From contig JASEVX010000011.1 of NCBI GenBank assembly GCA_031761405.1, forward strand, positions 64,128,767 through 64,192,766: 64,000 nucleotides of DNA. Direction: 5' to 3'. The notes below the pieces were generated by a model. The model was not told where the DNA came from. It worked only from the letters and a program-made list of their open reading frames with translations, and did not search any database. This document shows positions 21,101 to 35,900 of this stretch, piece by piece. Positions within the stretch are counted from its first letter, which is position 1, and each line of letters opens with the position of its first letter. Source of the DNA: Serripes groenlandicus. Its lineage: Eukaryota; Mollusca; Bivalvia; Cardiida; Cardiidae. Both the position numbers and the translations under genes were made by a program.

Positions 21101-24100
21101 GTGTCGGCTGCAAATATTGAAGCATTCTAGGGTACTTTACGTGCTGGGATACAGTCAAATGGCTTGACAAATGATGAAACTGGGTGTCTGGAGTGGAATT
21201 TAGGCTCATGGGGGTATTCAGCTATTAGGTTATAGCCACTTTGACATTTTTCCATAAAAAATGATGTTTTCTTTAATTGGTAAATGGCCTAAAACAGGCA
21301 TTAACATGAAGTTTAGTCATTTCTTTAAACATGTGACACAGTTAAACCTAGAAATGTTATGTGTTTCTGTTTTTTTGTCTAGGAGACCAGTATGATGCGC
21401 GAGCGGACAAAACTTGCCGGGCTCGAGTCGCAAAACCTAGGTTTAGGTGGTATAGGAAATTTGAAATTTCTTTGAAAATAATTGCCTAATTGTCCTTATA
21501 TTTGCTATTTTGCTTTCATTTTATATCATACTCTATAAATTTACACAAAATCCAGACCTCTGAGGCAAAGAAAGTGTCTAAAGGAGCTTCAGAAACCCCA
21601 AAAAAATGACAGGTAAATTTTGTGTCGTCTGCAAAAATGTGTGGATACAGTCAAACTGGTTAAAAATGATGATACTGGTTGCCTTAAAAGTCTGAGGTAT
21701 AGTGCATCAATATTTAATTAAGTTGACACAGTAAAACCTAAATATGTCATGTATTTATCTAATTTTCCTTTGCAAAGACCTATGTATTGCGGGCAAGCAT
21801 AAAACTTGGCCGATTCAGCCGAAAAACCTAGGTTTGGGTGGTATAGAAATATAATTTTGGCCGGATTGCTCTAGCAATTCCGGTCTATAGATTGGCGATG
21901 TCTGTCTGTCAACATTTTGGTTTAAGTTTCAGGTTGAGGCAAAATCTCAGCACTGGAAAGGGTTAGAAACTTGAAACTTTGCCTGAAGGTAACCAGTAAC
22001 AAGTTCTATTGATTTCTATGGTTACTTTGACCTTGACCTTGGTTTGTCGATTTTCAAGTTCAAATTGCCGACAATCCGGCCTTACCGTCTTCAGCGGTTT
22101 CTTGTCTTTGATATTCATTGATTAATTTTCCTAATATTTGCTTTTGTGTATTCATTTTATATCATACTTTGTAAATAAATAGAAAAAACATATTCCTAAG
22201 AACATTTTTTTTGTCTTAAAGGTCAAATTACGCTAAATACACTGCGGGCCAGGCTAATCTACACCACAGTAGTCGCTAATAAAAACTTTGTTTGCATAGA
22301 AATGAGTGTATACCATAACCAGAATGCATTGAATATATATGACATTGAGTTAAAAATTAATTATTGTAAATGTGTATAGGATGTACTGGAAATGATTGAT
22401 TTGATCCCTTTTAGAATTTTGACCTTGTTTGAAAGTGAAAGTAGAGAATGCTAAACACCGGTTTTGTCTGGGCCCGATTTTTTCCAAAATGACGGTAACC
22501 TATTTCACCTGGTGAGTTCTTTCTTGCATAATGCATGACCTCCATTTTCTTTGGATTTTTTTAAAGCTTAGATGTAGACTCTTTTCAATGGTATAGGTGT
22601 TCTACATGAGAAACGCTTAGAAAGTGTGACAATTGAGGATTGAAACTGGTTGATTTACATGTAAACAAAGGAGGAATTATTTTGGTGTATCGTAACCTTG
22701 ACAGTAAATGGTTCTATTTCTATAGATTCATAATGTGTTTCAGAACTAATTTCTCAAGCATTTTACTTATATAACAGATGGCAAACTCACCGGCTGGTAA
22801 TCACTTTGGTTGGTTTTACCACCGGGTGCATCGATTGCTTACAAATCCGGAAAATATATTCTATCTAGATCTACTATATCCAAGGAAATGAATTGCATGT
22901 ATTTAGATTCTGTGTGGTTTGTGATTATAGCTACCTCATAAAGATCTGAGATCAGTTTCCGACTTCCTTTTGGTGCACTACCAATAGTCAAACCCACTCA
23001 TTATTACTCTTGGTTGTTTGGGTAGTACTACAAAAGCTTCGGTCCATCTGTGTTGTATAACTGAAGTGTTGAATTACTTTTAACAAACAACAACAACAAG
23101 TTGCATCACAATCGAAGCATGCCTTTTTATATAAGTAAATTTAATTCAGCAAATTATGATATTTGTTATCATGTTCTCTTATTCAAATTCAGATAAGCAA
23201 CATTCTGCTTTAATTTGTTATAATCAAACAACACATGGTTCATCAGTGGGGGAGGACATGATAGTTAGGATAAATAGATAACAACATGTTCAGGTGTGTT
23301 TTTGTCAAATAAAACATTCAGATCTGCATTATTCTGTATTCATGACAGCTGGGATAAATAGATAACAACATGTTCAGGTGTGTTTTTGTCAAATAAATTA
23401 TTCAGATCTGCAATAATCTGCATTTATGACGTCTGGGATAACTAGATAACGACACAAGTCAATGTGTCATGCAATACCAAACAGACCTACAGAGGTTTTC
23501 AATCAATACCGATTTCATTTATATTTCCTACTTAAGTTAGCTTTTAACATTTCTTTCAAACTTACTCTCAGGAAGAATGTAAAACCGCATGGACGTGGGC
23601 GATCCTGACCAGACTGAACAAATGCATAAGCTTATCAGGATTTCATTAGTCACAAATTCATGAAGAAGATATCACCATTTATATATAACATAGCATAACT
23701 CTACATTAATGTCCTATGCCATGTAGCATCTAACATCTTGATTTGGATGCAGAATAAATAACAACCACCAGGCAGATCTTTCATTATGTTGGCATCATGT
23801 AAATATTGTACACCACCGCCGCATGGAGGCATGACATTGTATTGAAAAGAAAAAAAATACCCTTTACGTTAACAGACAGTCAGTTGCCTAGGATGAATGA
23901 TGGGTTGAATATTGCTAGAAAAAACTCATAGTAAAAACTACATGTTTTCACCGTATTAACAGAAGTATCGTTGAAAGTACAATTATCCAACATGAATCAC
24001 AGGATACAGCATAAACCTAACAACTGGTCAAGATCCTTTCATCAAACTGCGTTTTCCCCATGGTTTAAAAAATATCTAGAATCATTGATGCTTCAGGAGA

Positions 24101-26938
24101 TCATTAAATTACAACATAAACAATGATTCTAATATTCTTCTTGTCGTCTTAACCCTTTCCCTCATACGACAATTCTGCAGCAGACAGCTTTGAACGTATT
24201 TTGTCAAAAGTAGAAAATCTCTATAATTAAACGGATAACCTATGACAAAAAGTGGAAAACATTGTGGCAAAAGGTGAAATTGCACGTTTTGTGCAATTTC
24301 TTCTTTTGTCACTATGTTTTCAAAAAGCCGTCTGCTGCATAGGCGTCAGAAAGCGTCTATATGAGGGAAAGGGTTATACAAACCATTTTGATATAAGATC
24401 CATTTCTCCATGATCTCAATCAATGTCAAAATCTAGATAGCCACTGAATTAGCAGTATCACTGGTTATACTATCACTTTATGGTTTTGCAACTGAGTGAT
24501 GTATGTAAATCTCCTAGGTCACCCTCCTGCAAGTGCAACACCCGTTGAGAAATTATTTCATGATAAATTTTTCTAACAAATTACGTAAGCCATGACGCAA
24601 TATAGTACTAACAGCACTGTTTAACTGGAGTCGGTATGTTGTGAACATAATAGATTGAGCTATTTTCTACTGTCTATGATGTTTTTGACAAGTGTAGATT
24701 AAGATCTACCCGCACATACATCACACATGAGCCAGGTGTATACTGTTTGTCCGAAGTATAACAAAGGGTTCTACCTGTACTCCTAGATAAGGATTAAATT
24801 GTATGGATTTGCAAGCTAATTTGTTTCTTTAACGCTCGCAACTGCATGAAAGTTTTTTTTTCGTTTAGCAACGCTCAGTTATACATCTATTATTGAATAA
24901 TACACACAAAACAATATGTTTTGTATCCGCAGTTTCAACCGATTCACACGGTTTTATTTCATAGACTTTTGTTTTTCCATGACTATAAGTTCAACACCTT
25001 ATTGAGGGCTATATATTATTTAATTTACTTTTCGTAGATGCAAATAAACTATTTTCATACAGTCTTGTATAACATCATAGCAGCGTTAAAATATATTGAG
25101 TATGTATTTAAATTGAAAGTTGATGGCAATGAATAGGTATACACACACATTTCACATAATCAAAACCTTCAAAAAAAAGAAAATGCGTGTGTCAATGGTA
25201 ATAACCATTTAAGTCAACCTGAAACATATTTTTAATTCTTAAACATGAATGGATCATTGAAAGGGGATTATTCACAAATCACGAAAAAACAAAATTGTTA
25301 ATATAAATAGTGATTTATACAAATATATCTGTTTACTAATCTTACACGCTTGTGCTTGTTGGATGTTTTGAATTAATAATAAATTCTTCCAATATATGGG
25401 GCAGATAAACTGGCTTAATTGTAACAGTATTATTATATATTATATATAATTTTACTTCAGCTTCACTGGCACACAAATGACGTCAAACTTTGAGTAATGA
25501 TTACGTCATTGCTTATCCTATGTCACTATCACCGGTTTTCTCATAGAGCGGTACATATATAGGTCACCGAGATAGATTTTTGTGTTGAGTACTTTCGAAA
25601 AACGACGATTTAGTCAACTTAAGTAAAATGTTCGAGCATTTTATTGGAAGTCTAAATAATAACAAATTGGCGTCGAGTCCCGGTAGCTCAGTCGGTAACG
25701 ACGCAGGCTGTCAATCCAGGGGTTGTGAGTTTGAATCCCGGCTCGGCCAACTTTCTTTCCGACGATTGACAAAAGTCAATGCGACATGCGTCATTCGTCT
25801 TTCACCACTGGGCTAAGTCTATGTGGAAAAGCAGCCAGTTGCTTGGGAAGATTGTTGTGTGGAGTACTGGTGTGAGAAAACCAGGAAATGCATGAGTAGG
25901 TGAACTGGCCGCCGTGATATAACTGAGAAATTGTTAAAAACGGCTTTAAACCCCAATAAAAAAAAAATAAAAAAAAAATAACAAGTTGGCATATAATATG
26001 CATACTTTTTGAAGTCTTTTCTGTAGCTAATTCCTGTTCAATTTTGGTGCTCTATGTATGTGCAGCTGGAAAGGCATCAATAATTGTTCAGAATACTATA
26101 TAAATATAAATTCATGAGGCCAAAAAGTCGGACCAGCCACAATTTTTGGGGCGCCTTTTGGAGCAATTGTTTCCACTTTTAGGGTAATCATTTTTTTTTT
26201 ACTGTTTCTAATTCAAACTTAATGAATTATAAACATTTCTCCATATCTTACTGAGGTAAAAAGAGCCAAAAAAGGATAGGTTTCCATGGGTTTAAAAAAA
26301 ATATTCGTTATTGTACAACCCTACCCCATTATTCAAATATCGGCATTCTCGGCAAAATATAGTGCATTCATACATAATCAATACATAACAATATATCATT
26401 GTAGGTAAACTATGCGTTAAACCGGAAGTGAAGGGAAAGTAACTGTGACTCAGGGGACAACTCTGATAAGTCGAAGTTGCCAAAATCTTCAATTAGAACA
26501 TTAACATATTTATCCTCAATGTCTGGTCTATTATTCAAATTCTGCTTTGTAAAACAGTAGTGAAAACTTCATTAATATTCTCCACTTTTAGCTTGTTTCT
26601 GTTTTTGAAGGAAAAAAGTCGGACTATTGTGATATGGTCACTGATACCCTTGGCGGTGTCTGTGTCGTCATTACACAACTTTAACCTTACCGACATGGCT
26701 CTTACTCAAAATTTTCAAATGAAACTAGGTACACATTTTCCTAGGAACAATACACATGTCTATACAAAGTCACATAACTCGGGCTTTGATAATTATTCAG
26801 TAATGCCCCCTTTTTGAATTAGAAAAAAAATGGACGAGCATTCACTTTGCGGCCCTCTTGATTATTGATTGTTTCTAGCAAAGTACCCATTTTTAGCTCG
26901 ACTATTCGAAGAATATGAGAGCTATACTACTCACCCTG

Positions 26939-26969
<31 letters not shown>

Positions 26970-29900
26970 CGTCACACTTTGGTTAAGGTTTTGCATGCAA
27001 GTTCTAAAATACTACATGTATTGCATTGAAACTTTCTACAACCCTACCAAACTATCACACCAATGTAGATTATCAAGTTAGATAACTCTGTCCTGCATTT
27101 TATGCAAGTTATGGCCCTTTTTTATTTAGAAATTCTGGTTAAAGTTTTGCGTGCAACTAAAGTAAGAGTCCATATCTCAGTATATACTTGATGCATTGCA
27201 TTGAAACTTTCTACAACCCTACCCAACTATCCCACCTGTGTAGATTATCAAGTAAGATAACTCTATCCTGCATTTTATGCAAGTTATGGCCCTTTATTTA
27301 CTTAGAAATTCTGGTTAAAGTTTTGCGTGCAACTAAATTAAGAGTCCATATCTCAGTATATACTTGATGCATTGCATTGAACCTTTCTACAACCCTACCC
27401 AACTATCACACCTATGTAGATTATCAAGTAAGATAACTCTATCCTGCATTTTATGCAAGTTATGGTACTTTTTTTACTTAGAAATTCTGGTTAAAGTTTT
27501 GCATGCAACTAAATTAAGAGTCCATATCTCAGTATTTACTTGATGCATTGCATTGCAACTTTCTACAACCTTACCCAACTATTACACCTGTGTAGATTAT
27601 CAAGTATGATAACTCTATTCTGCATTTTATGCAAGTTATGGCCCTTTTTTTACTTAGAAATTCTGGTTAAAGTTTTGCGTGCAACTAAATTAAGAGTTCA
27701 CGTCTCAGTAAATACTTGATGCATTGCATTGAAACTTTCTACAACCCTACCCAACTATCACACCTGTGTAGATTATCAAGTATGATAACTCTATCCTGCA
27801 TTTTATGCAAGTTATGGCCTTTTTGGACTTATAAATTCTGGTTAAAGTCTTGCATGCAACTACATAAAGAGACCATCTCTTAGTAACTACTTGATGCATT
27901 GCATTGAAACTTTATACAGCACTTACCAACCATCACATCTAATCATCTATGTAAACAATCAAGTATGATTACTCTATCCAGCATTTTATGCAAGTTATGG
28001 ACCTTTTTGGACTTAAAGTTTTGCAACTACATTTAGAGTGTAATCTCAGTTACAACTTGAAAAATTGTATTGAAACTTTATACAACCTTTCCCAATTGCA
28101 CAACTATAAACACAACCAATTATGATAACTCTATCCTGTATATGGTACAAATTGTTGCCCTTTTTTTAACTTAGAAATTATGGTTAAAGGTTTGCGTGAA
28201 ACTACATTAAGAGTCCATATCTGAGTAACTACTTGATGCATTCCATTGAAAGGTTATACAACCCTTTCTAACCATCACACCTGTGAAAATAATCATGTTA
28301 AATAACACTATCCTGCATATAATGCAAATTATCACCCACTAAGAAATTGTGGTTAATGTTTTGCATGCAACTACATTAGAGTTTATTATCTCAGTAACTT
28401 AAATAAGCGGTGGAATAGTCGAGCACGCTGTCCTCCGACAGCTCTTGTTACGTTTAAAATTGAAATTACATGTATATATACAATTTCTAAATTTAGCTTT
28501 GGCTTCGACATAGCACGAGAATAGTTTTAGTCTTCTGAGATGCAATCTTTTCTTCATACTGTCTTTTACTATTCCTTCACAAACTAGTTTGTATTATTTC
28601 TCACATGCAAATAGCTCATAATCCATAGATGTTAACCAAGCATGCCATTTTCTTTTGATATGTGACAGTATATCACTTGGCATCCAAAGATGGTTTTGAC
28701 TTGCATCTCTTCCAGAGGTCTAAATAAGGGGGGACATTTCGAGGGCTTGGTGTGAAACGGTTGTAACTAACTAAAATTGGTATTTTTTACCAAGGTTAAT
28801 TACTTCGCCATAAAGTCTTTATAAGCGTTAAATAATTTTTCTTGGTAAACAATGGAAATTTAGGTGCCATTGCTCGTTCTGAGCAATGGCACCTAAATTT
28901 GCATTATTTACAAAAGTGTCAAAATTGCCCCTAAACCAGGGTTTTCAAAATAGGTTTTTAGTTACAACTGATTCACGCCAAGCCTTGATTTGGTAATTTC
29001 CCCTCAGTATAACCCTTATAACCCAAACAAACCTATGTTGTGTTTACTAAAACGAATCGTCTCACAGAGACAATTCTTTTGAGTACCAACAAATAAGGGT
29101 TTGAGTCTCAAATGCGGACTTTATAACATGAAATACCCTCCTTATTGAGAGGTCTGCTACCACACAAGTTGGAAGATATTATATCTAATTATTTAATATC
29201 TTGTCATTATTTCAGGCCTTTCCGGCCATTTAACTCGAGGTAACAGACTATGTGTTCTCAATCATCACATGCCGATGATTGGATCAGTTATGGGTCAGAG
29301 ATCTACTTCAACATCTACAGAAAGGTGTGTGTTTCCCTTATTTTTTTCTTGTCAAATATCTTCATAGATGATATAGAACGTAACGTCTGACTCAGGTGTG
29401 GGTGGTCGCAGGTTTGGTCGGAATCCGCTGTGGTCGAGTGGTTAGCGTCGGGGATTTTGGAACCGGGTGTCCCGAGTTCGATCCCCAGTCGCAGCACTAC
29501 GGTCATGGTGGAGTACCTTTGGGCAAGGCACATTTTCTAGCCTAGTACTGGTTTGTTTACCCAGGGATCATGAATAATTTAATTTAATTGCGCGCTAAAT
29601 GACCTTAGCTGTCGATGCGCCATAAAACAATATACATTCATTCGCAGGTTTGATCCCTGGTTAGATTATACGAAATACTTTATTACTTAATTGCTTTCCC
29701 TTCTTGATGCTCAGGATTGTAGGATCGATAAATGAACCAGATCGAGGGCTTGGCGTGAAACGGTTGTTACTAAAATTGTTATTTTTTGTTTAATAAGGTT
29801 AATCACCTCGCCATAAAGTCATATATAAGTGTTAAATCATTTTTCTTGGTAAACAATGTTCAACTAAATTTGCATTGTTTACAAAGGGGTCAAAATTGAC

Positions 29901-32900
29901 CCTAAACCAGGGTTTTCGAAATAGGATTTTAGTTACAACCGTTTCACGCCAAGCCCTCGAGATGTACTGGTAACCAGAAATGCTGTGATACATGTGAAAA
30001 ATACAAAACACTGAATCATAGATGATAATATTACTGTTAAAATACCGTTCAACTATTAACCCTTTCCATACCAAATATCGGCACTAGACGACTTTGAAAA
30101 CATTTAGTCAGGGGAATGTATTGTAAGATCTGTAGAAATAAAAGAACAGTTATTGAGTTGAAAATATTGTGGCCAAAGGAGAAATTACTCATTAACCCTT
30201 TCCCTCATATAGACAACTTTTTGAAAACATAGTGACAAAAGAAGAAATTGCTCAAAACGAGCAAGTTAAAACTTTCCCTTTAACAGACAATTTCTGATGC
30301 CTTTGCATCATCAGACTATTTAACCCTTTCCCTCATACAGCAATTCTGCAGCAGACGACTTTGAACATATTTTGTGAAAATATAAAAAATCTCAAAAAAT
30401 TGAATGGATAACCTATGCCTAAAAGTAGAAAACATTGTGGCAAAAAGAGAAATTGCTTGTTTTGAGCAATTTCTTCTTTTGTCACTATGTTTTCAAAAAG
30501 CTGTCTGCTGCAGAGGCGTCAGAAAGCTTCTTTATGAGGGAAAGGGTTAATAGTTTTCCTACTGATTTCTTGTGACATGTAATTTCTAAATTGACTTTTG
30601 ACACATTCTTGAATATTTATGGACAAATATTTGCCAAGAATTATTAAAGGGAGTAGGAAGCATTGTAGTTCAAGATTAAGACTGCATGAATATGTTTATT
30701 AACCCTTTCCCACATATAACAAATCTGAAGCAGACGACTTTGAAAAACTCTGGTTAAAAACTATTGAAACACTATAAATGCAAAAACAAATATTGAAAAA
30801 GGTTGAAAACATTGTGGTAAAAGGAGAAATTGCTTGATTTCAGAAATGTCTCCTGTTACCACAATGTTTTTAAAAAGTCGTCTGCTGCAAAGGTGTCAAA
30901 AAACGTCTACATGTGGTAAAGGGTTTCTATTGTGGGGTTAAAATTTAAGTTTATAACAGCTTTTGTTAATACACTCAAAAGGTGAAAGCTCTGGTGAGAT
31001 TGCACACCAGAGCTCTTGATAAGAGGCGTTTTGCATGTTTTAAAATTAATTCATTTCCAGGCCAAAGACGGGTATCTTGATGTTGAACATGGGTGGACCA
31101 GAGACTTTAGATGAAGTCCATGACTTTTTATTGAACTTGTTTAAAGATAGGGATCTTATTCAACTACCAGTGCAAGAGTAAGACAATATTTTATTATTTT
31201 CTGTGAACTCAGGATACAGAGGACTAGATAAGGAGGAGTAAACAGGTCTTTCTTCCCTTATATCTCTTAGCACTCATTACAACCTATGTTGTGGGTAAGG
31301 AGTAAATAGGTCTTTCTTCCCTTATATCTCTTAGTACTCATTAAAACCTATGTTGTGGGTACTCAAAAGAATTGTCTCAGTGAGACGATTCTTTTGAGTA
31401 CCCACAACATAGGTTTCAGAGGTCAAAAAAGGGTTTTAGATCAAGTAAAGCGCTCCTTTTCTAGAGCTCTGAGGATAACTCAAGTATGCAACAATTCGAT
31501 TCGGATATCAGAATTTTAGATCAGTGTGTCACTGTGCATCCTAAGACTAATTCATGAAACTTCTGATAAACAATAATAATGTTGTGCAAACATATATCAT
31601 GTATGGGCCGGCTGATCTTTAGCTCCACTTGTCAGAATTTGATTTTGACATTACTTTATAAAGTTGTCGACGTAAAGATCTAAAATTCCATCTGTAAGAG
31701 AAAAAGCTTTAACCCATTCCCACACATAGACGCATTTTGATGCATCTGCAGCAGACGACTTTTGAAAACACTGTGACAAAAGAAGAAATTGCATAAAACT
31801 AGCAATTTCTCCTTTTGACACAATGTTTTCAACCCTTTTTCAGTAACTATCCCTTCATTTCTAGAGATTTTCCATGTCTTAAGTAGATGCTCTCAAAGTC
31901 TTCTGCTGCAGATGTGTTGTATGTGAGAATGGTTTACTGTGGTTGGACCATATGAGCCTGCTCATGAGCCAAAGTTCAAGTTGGCATTTCTGAGCAGTGT
32001 AGGTTCAGATCTGTCAGTATATCTGCTCCGTCTATTCATAATCTACACACATTGACAAGCATCTAAAAATGTCCTGGAAGTAACATCTAAGTAATATGTA
32101 AATAGTGTAGATCTTGATCAGAATGTGCAGATGCACAGACTGATCTGAATCTACCCTGTTCACAAATGTACTTTTGCACATGACTTGGTTCATATATTAT
32201 TGAAATGGTCATGCTTTGATTTATTTTGTAAACATTATGGAAAAAGAGAAGTTGCTTTAAACAACCAATTTCTCCTTTACCAAAAAAGTTTTAACCCTTT
32301 CCCACTTGGAGGCATGTGCAGCAGACGACTTTTGAAAACATTGTGGCAAAAGACGAAATTGCTCAAAACGGGCAATTTCTCCTTTTGCCACAATATTTTT
32401 AACTCAATTTGATCATAGTAAAACTCTCATTTCTTTTCTTGAGATTTTTCATGTTTTTATCAATTACAGTAGTTTTGAAAGTCGTCTGCTTCAGAATTTT
32501 CGTATGTGGGAAAGGGTTAAACTTGTTATTGAAAATATGCTTTCAATTTTCTAGACTTACTTTTTTCTTCAGATGAGTTTTGACGGTGAAAATAACATAT
32601 CCTGATTTAACCCTTTCCTAACACCTACTACGCATCTGCAGCAGACGATATTGCTGAAATTACGAAAAATCTCTATAAATGAAGGAATAATTAATGAAAA
32701 AAGTTGAAAACATTGTAACAAAAGGAGAGCAATTTCTCTTTTTATCATAATGTTTTCAAAAGTCTTCTCCTGCAGATTCTTCAGAAGGTGTCTACATGTG
32801 GGAAAGGGTTAACTTAAGTGTATAAATCTGAAATTCCAGCCGCCTCGGACCTTTGATAGCGAAACGCAGAACGCCGAAGATTCAGACCCAGTACCACGAG

Positions 32901-35900
32901 ATAGGGGGAGGGTCTCCCATCAAAAAATGGACATCACTTCAGGGAGAAGGCATGGTGAAAATTCTGGATGAGATCAGTCCTGAAACAGGTACGTACATTT
33001 GGACATTTTGCTATTTTATTAAGCCTAGATTAGCCTAGATTAGAGGGAGTCAGTGAGCTAGAGGCTGTATATGTACACAGCATGAACTTTGAGAACTCTC
33101 TTAACCCTTTCCCACATACTTGAACAAATGTGTAGCAGACAACTTTCAGTACTTCTTGGCCCATTCTAAATGCTGAATTCGGCAGGAGGCAGGGTTGTAA
33201 TTATGAATTATAACACTTCTTTGCAATCAAATAAATGGATTATACCAGATTAAGTACCATCTTCAGACAGAAAAGTGACATCTTGTTTGTTTAATAGGAA
33301 TTACATATACATAAACATTAAAATCTGATCATTATCTAGTTATAGCCCCAAAAAAACAAAGTTTTGGGGGCTATATAGGACAAATTTACCGTTCACGCTC
33401 CGCTCCGTTCCGCTCCGCTCACGTTCCAATCCGCTCTCAAAGCGTTCAATCATTCATAACATTGTGATTGCTTTTTTCCGTTCCGTTCAGATTGAGCGGT
33501 TTTTGACGCAATTTTTTTCGATCAAAATCCGTTCAACGATTTGATTGGCTTAAATTTTTTTTTTTCGTTTATATTCTTTTTTACTTAACCCTAAATATCA
33601 ACAAACGATCTAGAGTTTTTTCAGCACAATCGTTAGTAGCAAATCGTATTACGAAAATGATCATATTAATAATATTTGTTACATTCTAATTCAATTGGAT
33701 ACTTGAGTGTCTTATAAGACAAAAGTTTAGTATACAAATATGACTTTTAATAAAATAGTTTCGTAAAATAATTATCGGATAGTTGTTGCAACCGTTTAAT
33801 GAGCGAATGATTGTTTTTTTGCAATCATTATGATAGTTTCGTTCAGAGCGCAAAATTCCGTTCTGCTCATAAAACGTTCCAACTTTGTTCCAATCACGCT
33901 CACGATCCAATCATGTTCCGCTCAGATTGTCAATTTCATGATGTTCTTCTTCAATGATATTTATAGTTTCTTATTGTCACTGTATATATTATCTGAACAA
34001 TACGTTTATATTCATAATTCATTTTATTTTTACTTCTCGTTAAAAAGTTACGTTTTTTTAATTGTACAAACATTTTTGTTATTTACTATTGTCAAATTTG
34101 CCTGAATGTAATAGAATATATTGTTTTGTATTGTATTTCAATGATTTCATTCTCAAACAAAGGGAGAAAACGATTCAATGACTTTAATTTTAAAAAAAAT
34201 GAAGATCGGAAAAAGATAAGGGCGAATAAACAGCTCTTTTCCCGCCCAATATCTCTCTTATTACTTAGATAAACCCTATGATGTGGATACTCAAGAATAT
34301 CGGCTCAATCAGACAATTATTTTGAGTTCCCACAACCAGGTTTTATGGTTACATAATGATTTTAGAACATGAAGTATGACCTTCATCTAGAGCTCTGCAT
34401 TTAGAAATATTCTATTTTCAGCCCCACACAAATTTTACATTGGTTTTCGATATGTCAATCCACTAACAGAGGATGCTATAGATCAAATGGAAAGGTAAGA
34501 AGGAGACTAATCCCAAGAACCACCTCGAAAGTGTAGTGGTAGAGTGTCTCACTCTGGTGCTGGATGTCATGGGTCAGATCCCCGACCGGGGCATACCAAA
34601 GACTTTAAAAGAATTAGTAATGGCTTTCCCTCCTTGCATTCATGATTGTTTGGTTAGCATTACGACTGACCTCTCTGGTGTCAGGATAAATGGATCTGTA
34701 GTACTGGTAACTTGCCAAGGAAACTCTGTGCTATAGCTGCATAATGTTGAAAGGTGTAAAACACAATACATGTACAAACAAAACAAAACTTAACTCCAGA
34801 AGTCCAAGTTTGCCAAAGCTTTTTAGCTCACCTGTGCACAAAGTGCTCAAGGTGAGCTATTGCGATCACATTTTGTCCGGCATCCATCCGGCTTGTGTCG
34901 TCAACAATTGCCTTGTTAACATTCAACAGGCTACATTTTGCATCCTATCTTCATGAAGGTTTTTCAGAACGTTCATCTCCATCAAATTTTGGACAAGTTT
35001 GAAACTGGGCCATATGAGGTCAAAAACTAGGTCACTATGTCAAATTGAAGGAAAATCTTGTTAACACTCTGGAGGCCTCATTTTTAACTTGAGCATGTTG
35101 AAACTTTATCAGAATGTTTGCATTGATGATATGTAGGCCAAATTCGAATATGGGTCATGTCGGGTCAAAAAGTAGGTCACTAGGTCAAATTTAAGGAAAC
35201 TCGTTAACACTAGAGGCTGCAATTTTTGCTTCAGCAGTTTGAAATTTTGTCAGAACGTTTGTTTAAATGATATCTAGGCCAAGGGCGGATATGACTCATA
35301 CTAGGTCAACAACTAGGTCACTAGGCTAAATTGAAGGAAAATCTTGTTAACTCTGGAGGCCACATTTTTAACTTGAGCATGTTGAAACTTAATCAGAATG
35401 TTTGTCTTGATAATATGTGGGTCAAGTTCGATTAAGGGTTATGTCGGGTCAAAAAGTAGGTTACTAGGTCAAATTGAAGGAAAATCTTATAAACACTCTA
35501 GATGCTGAAAGTTTTGCTTCAGCAGATTGAAATTTTGTCAGAATGTTTGTCTCAATGATATCTAGGCTGAGTTTCGAATATGTCATATTGGGTTGAAAAC
35601 TAGGTCACAAGGCCAAATTGAAGGAAAATAGTATTAAAACTCTGGAAGCCGCATTTCTACTTAGAGCAAGTTGAAACTTTGTCATAATGTTTGTCTTGAT
35701 GATATCTAGTCCATGTTCCAATATGGGTCATATAAGGTAAAAAATTAGGTCACTAGGCCAAATGAAGGAAAATCTTGTTTACACTGGAGGTTTCATTTGA
35801 ATCTTTGTCGGAATAATTGTCTTGATGTGTTTTGCCTTAGAAAACACACTGCATAATTCAGGTGAGCGATCTAGGGCCATCATGGCCCTCTTGTTTCTGA

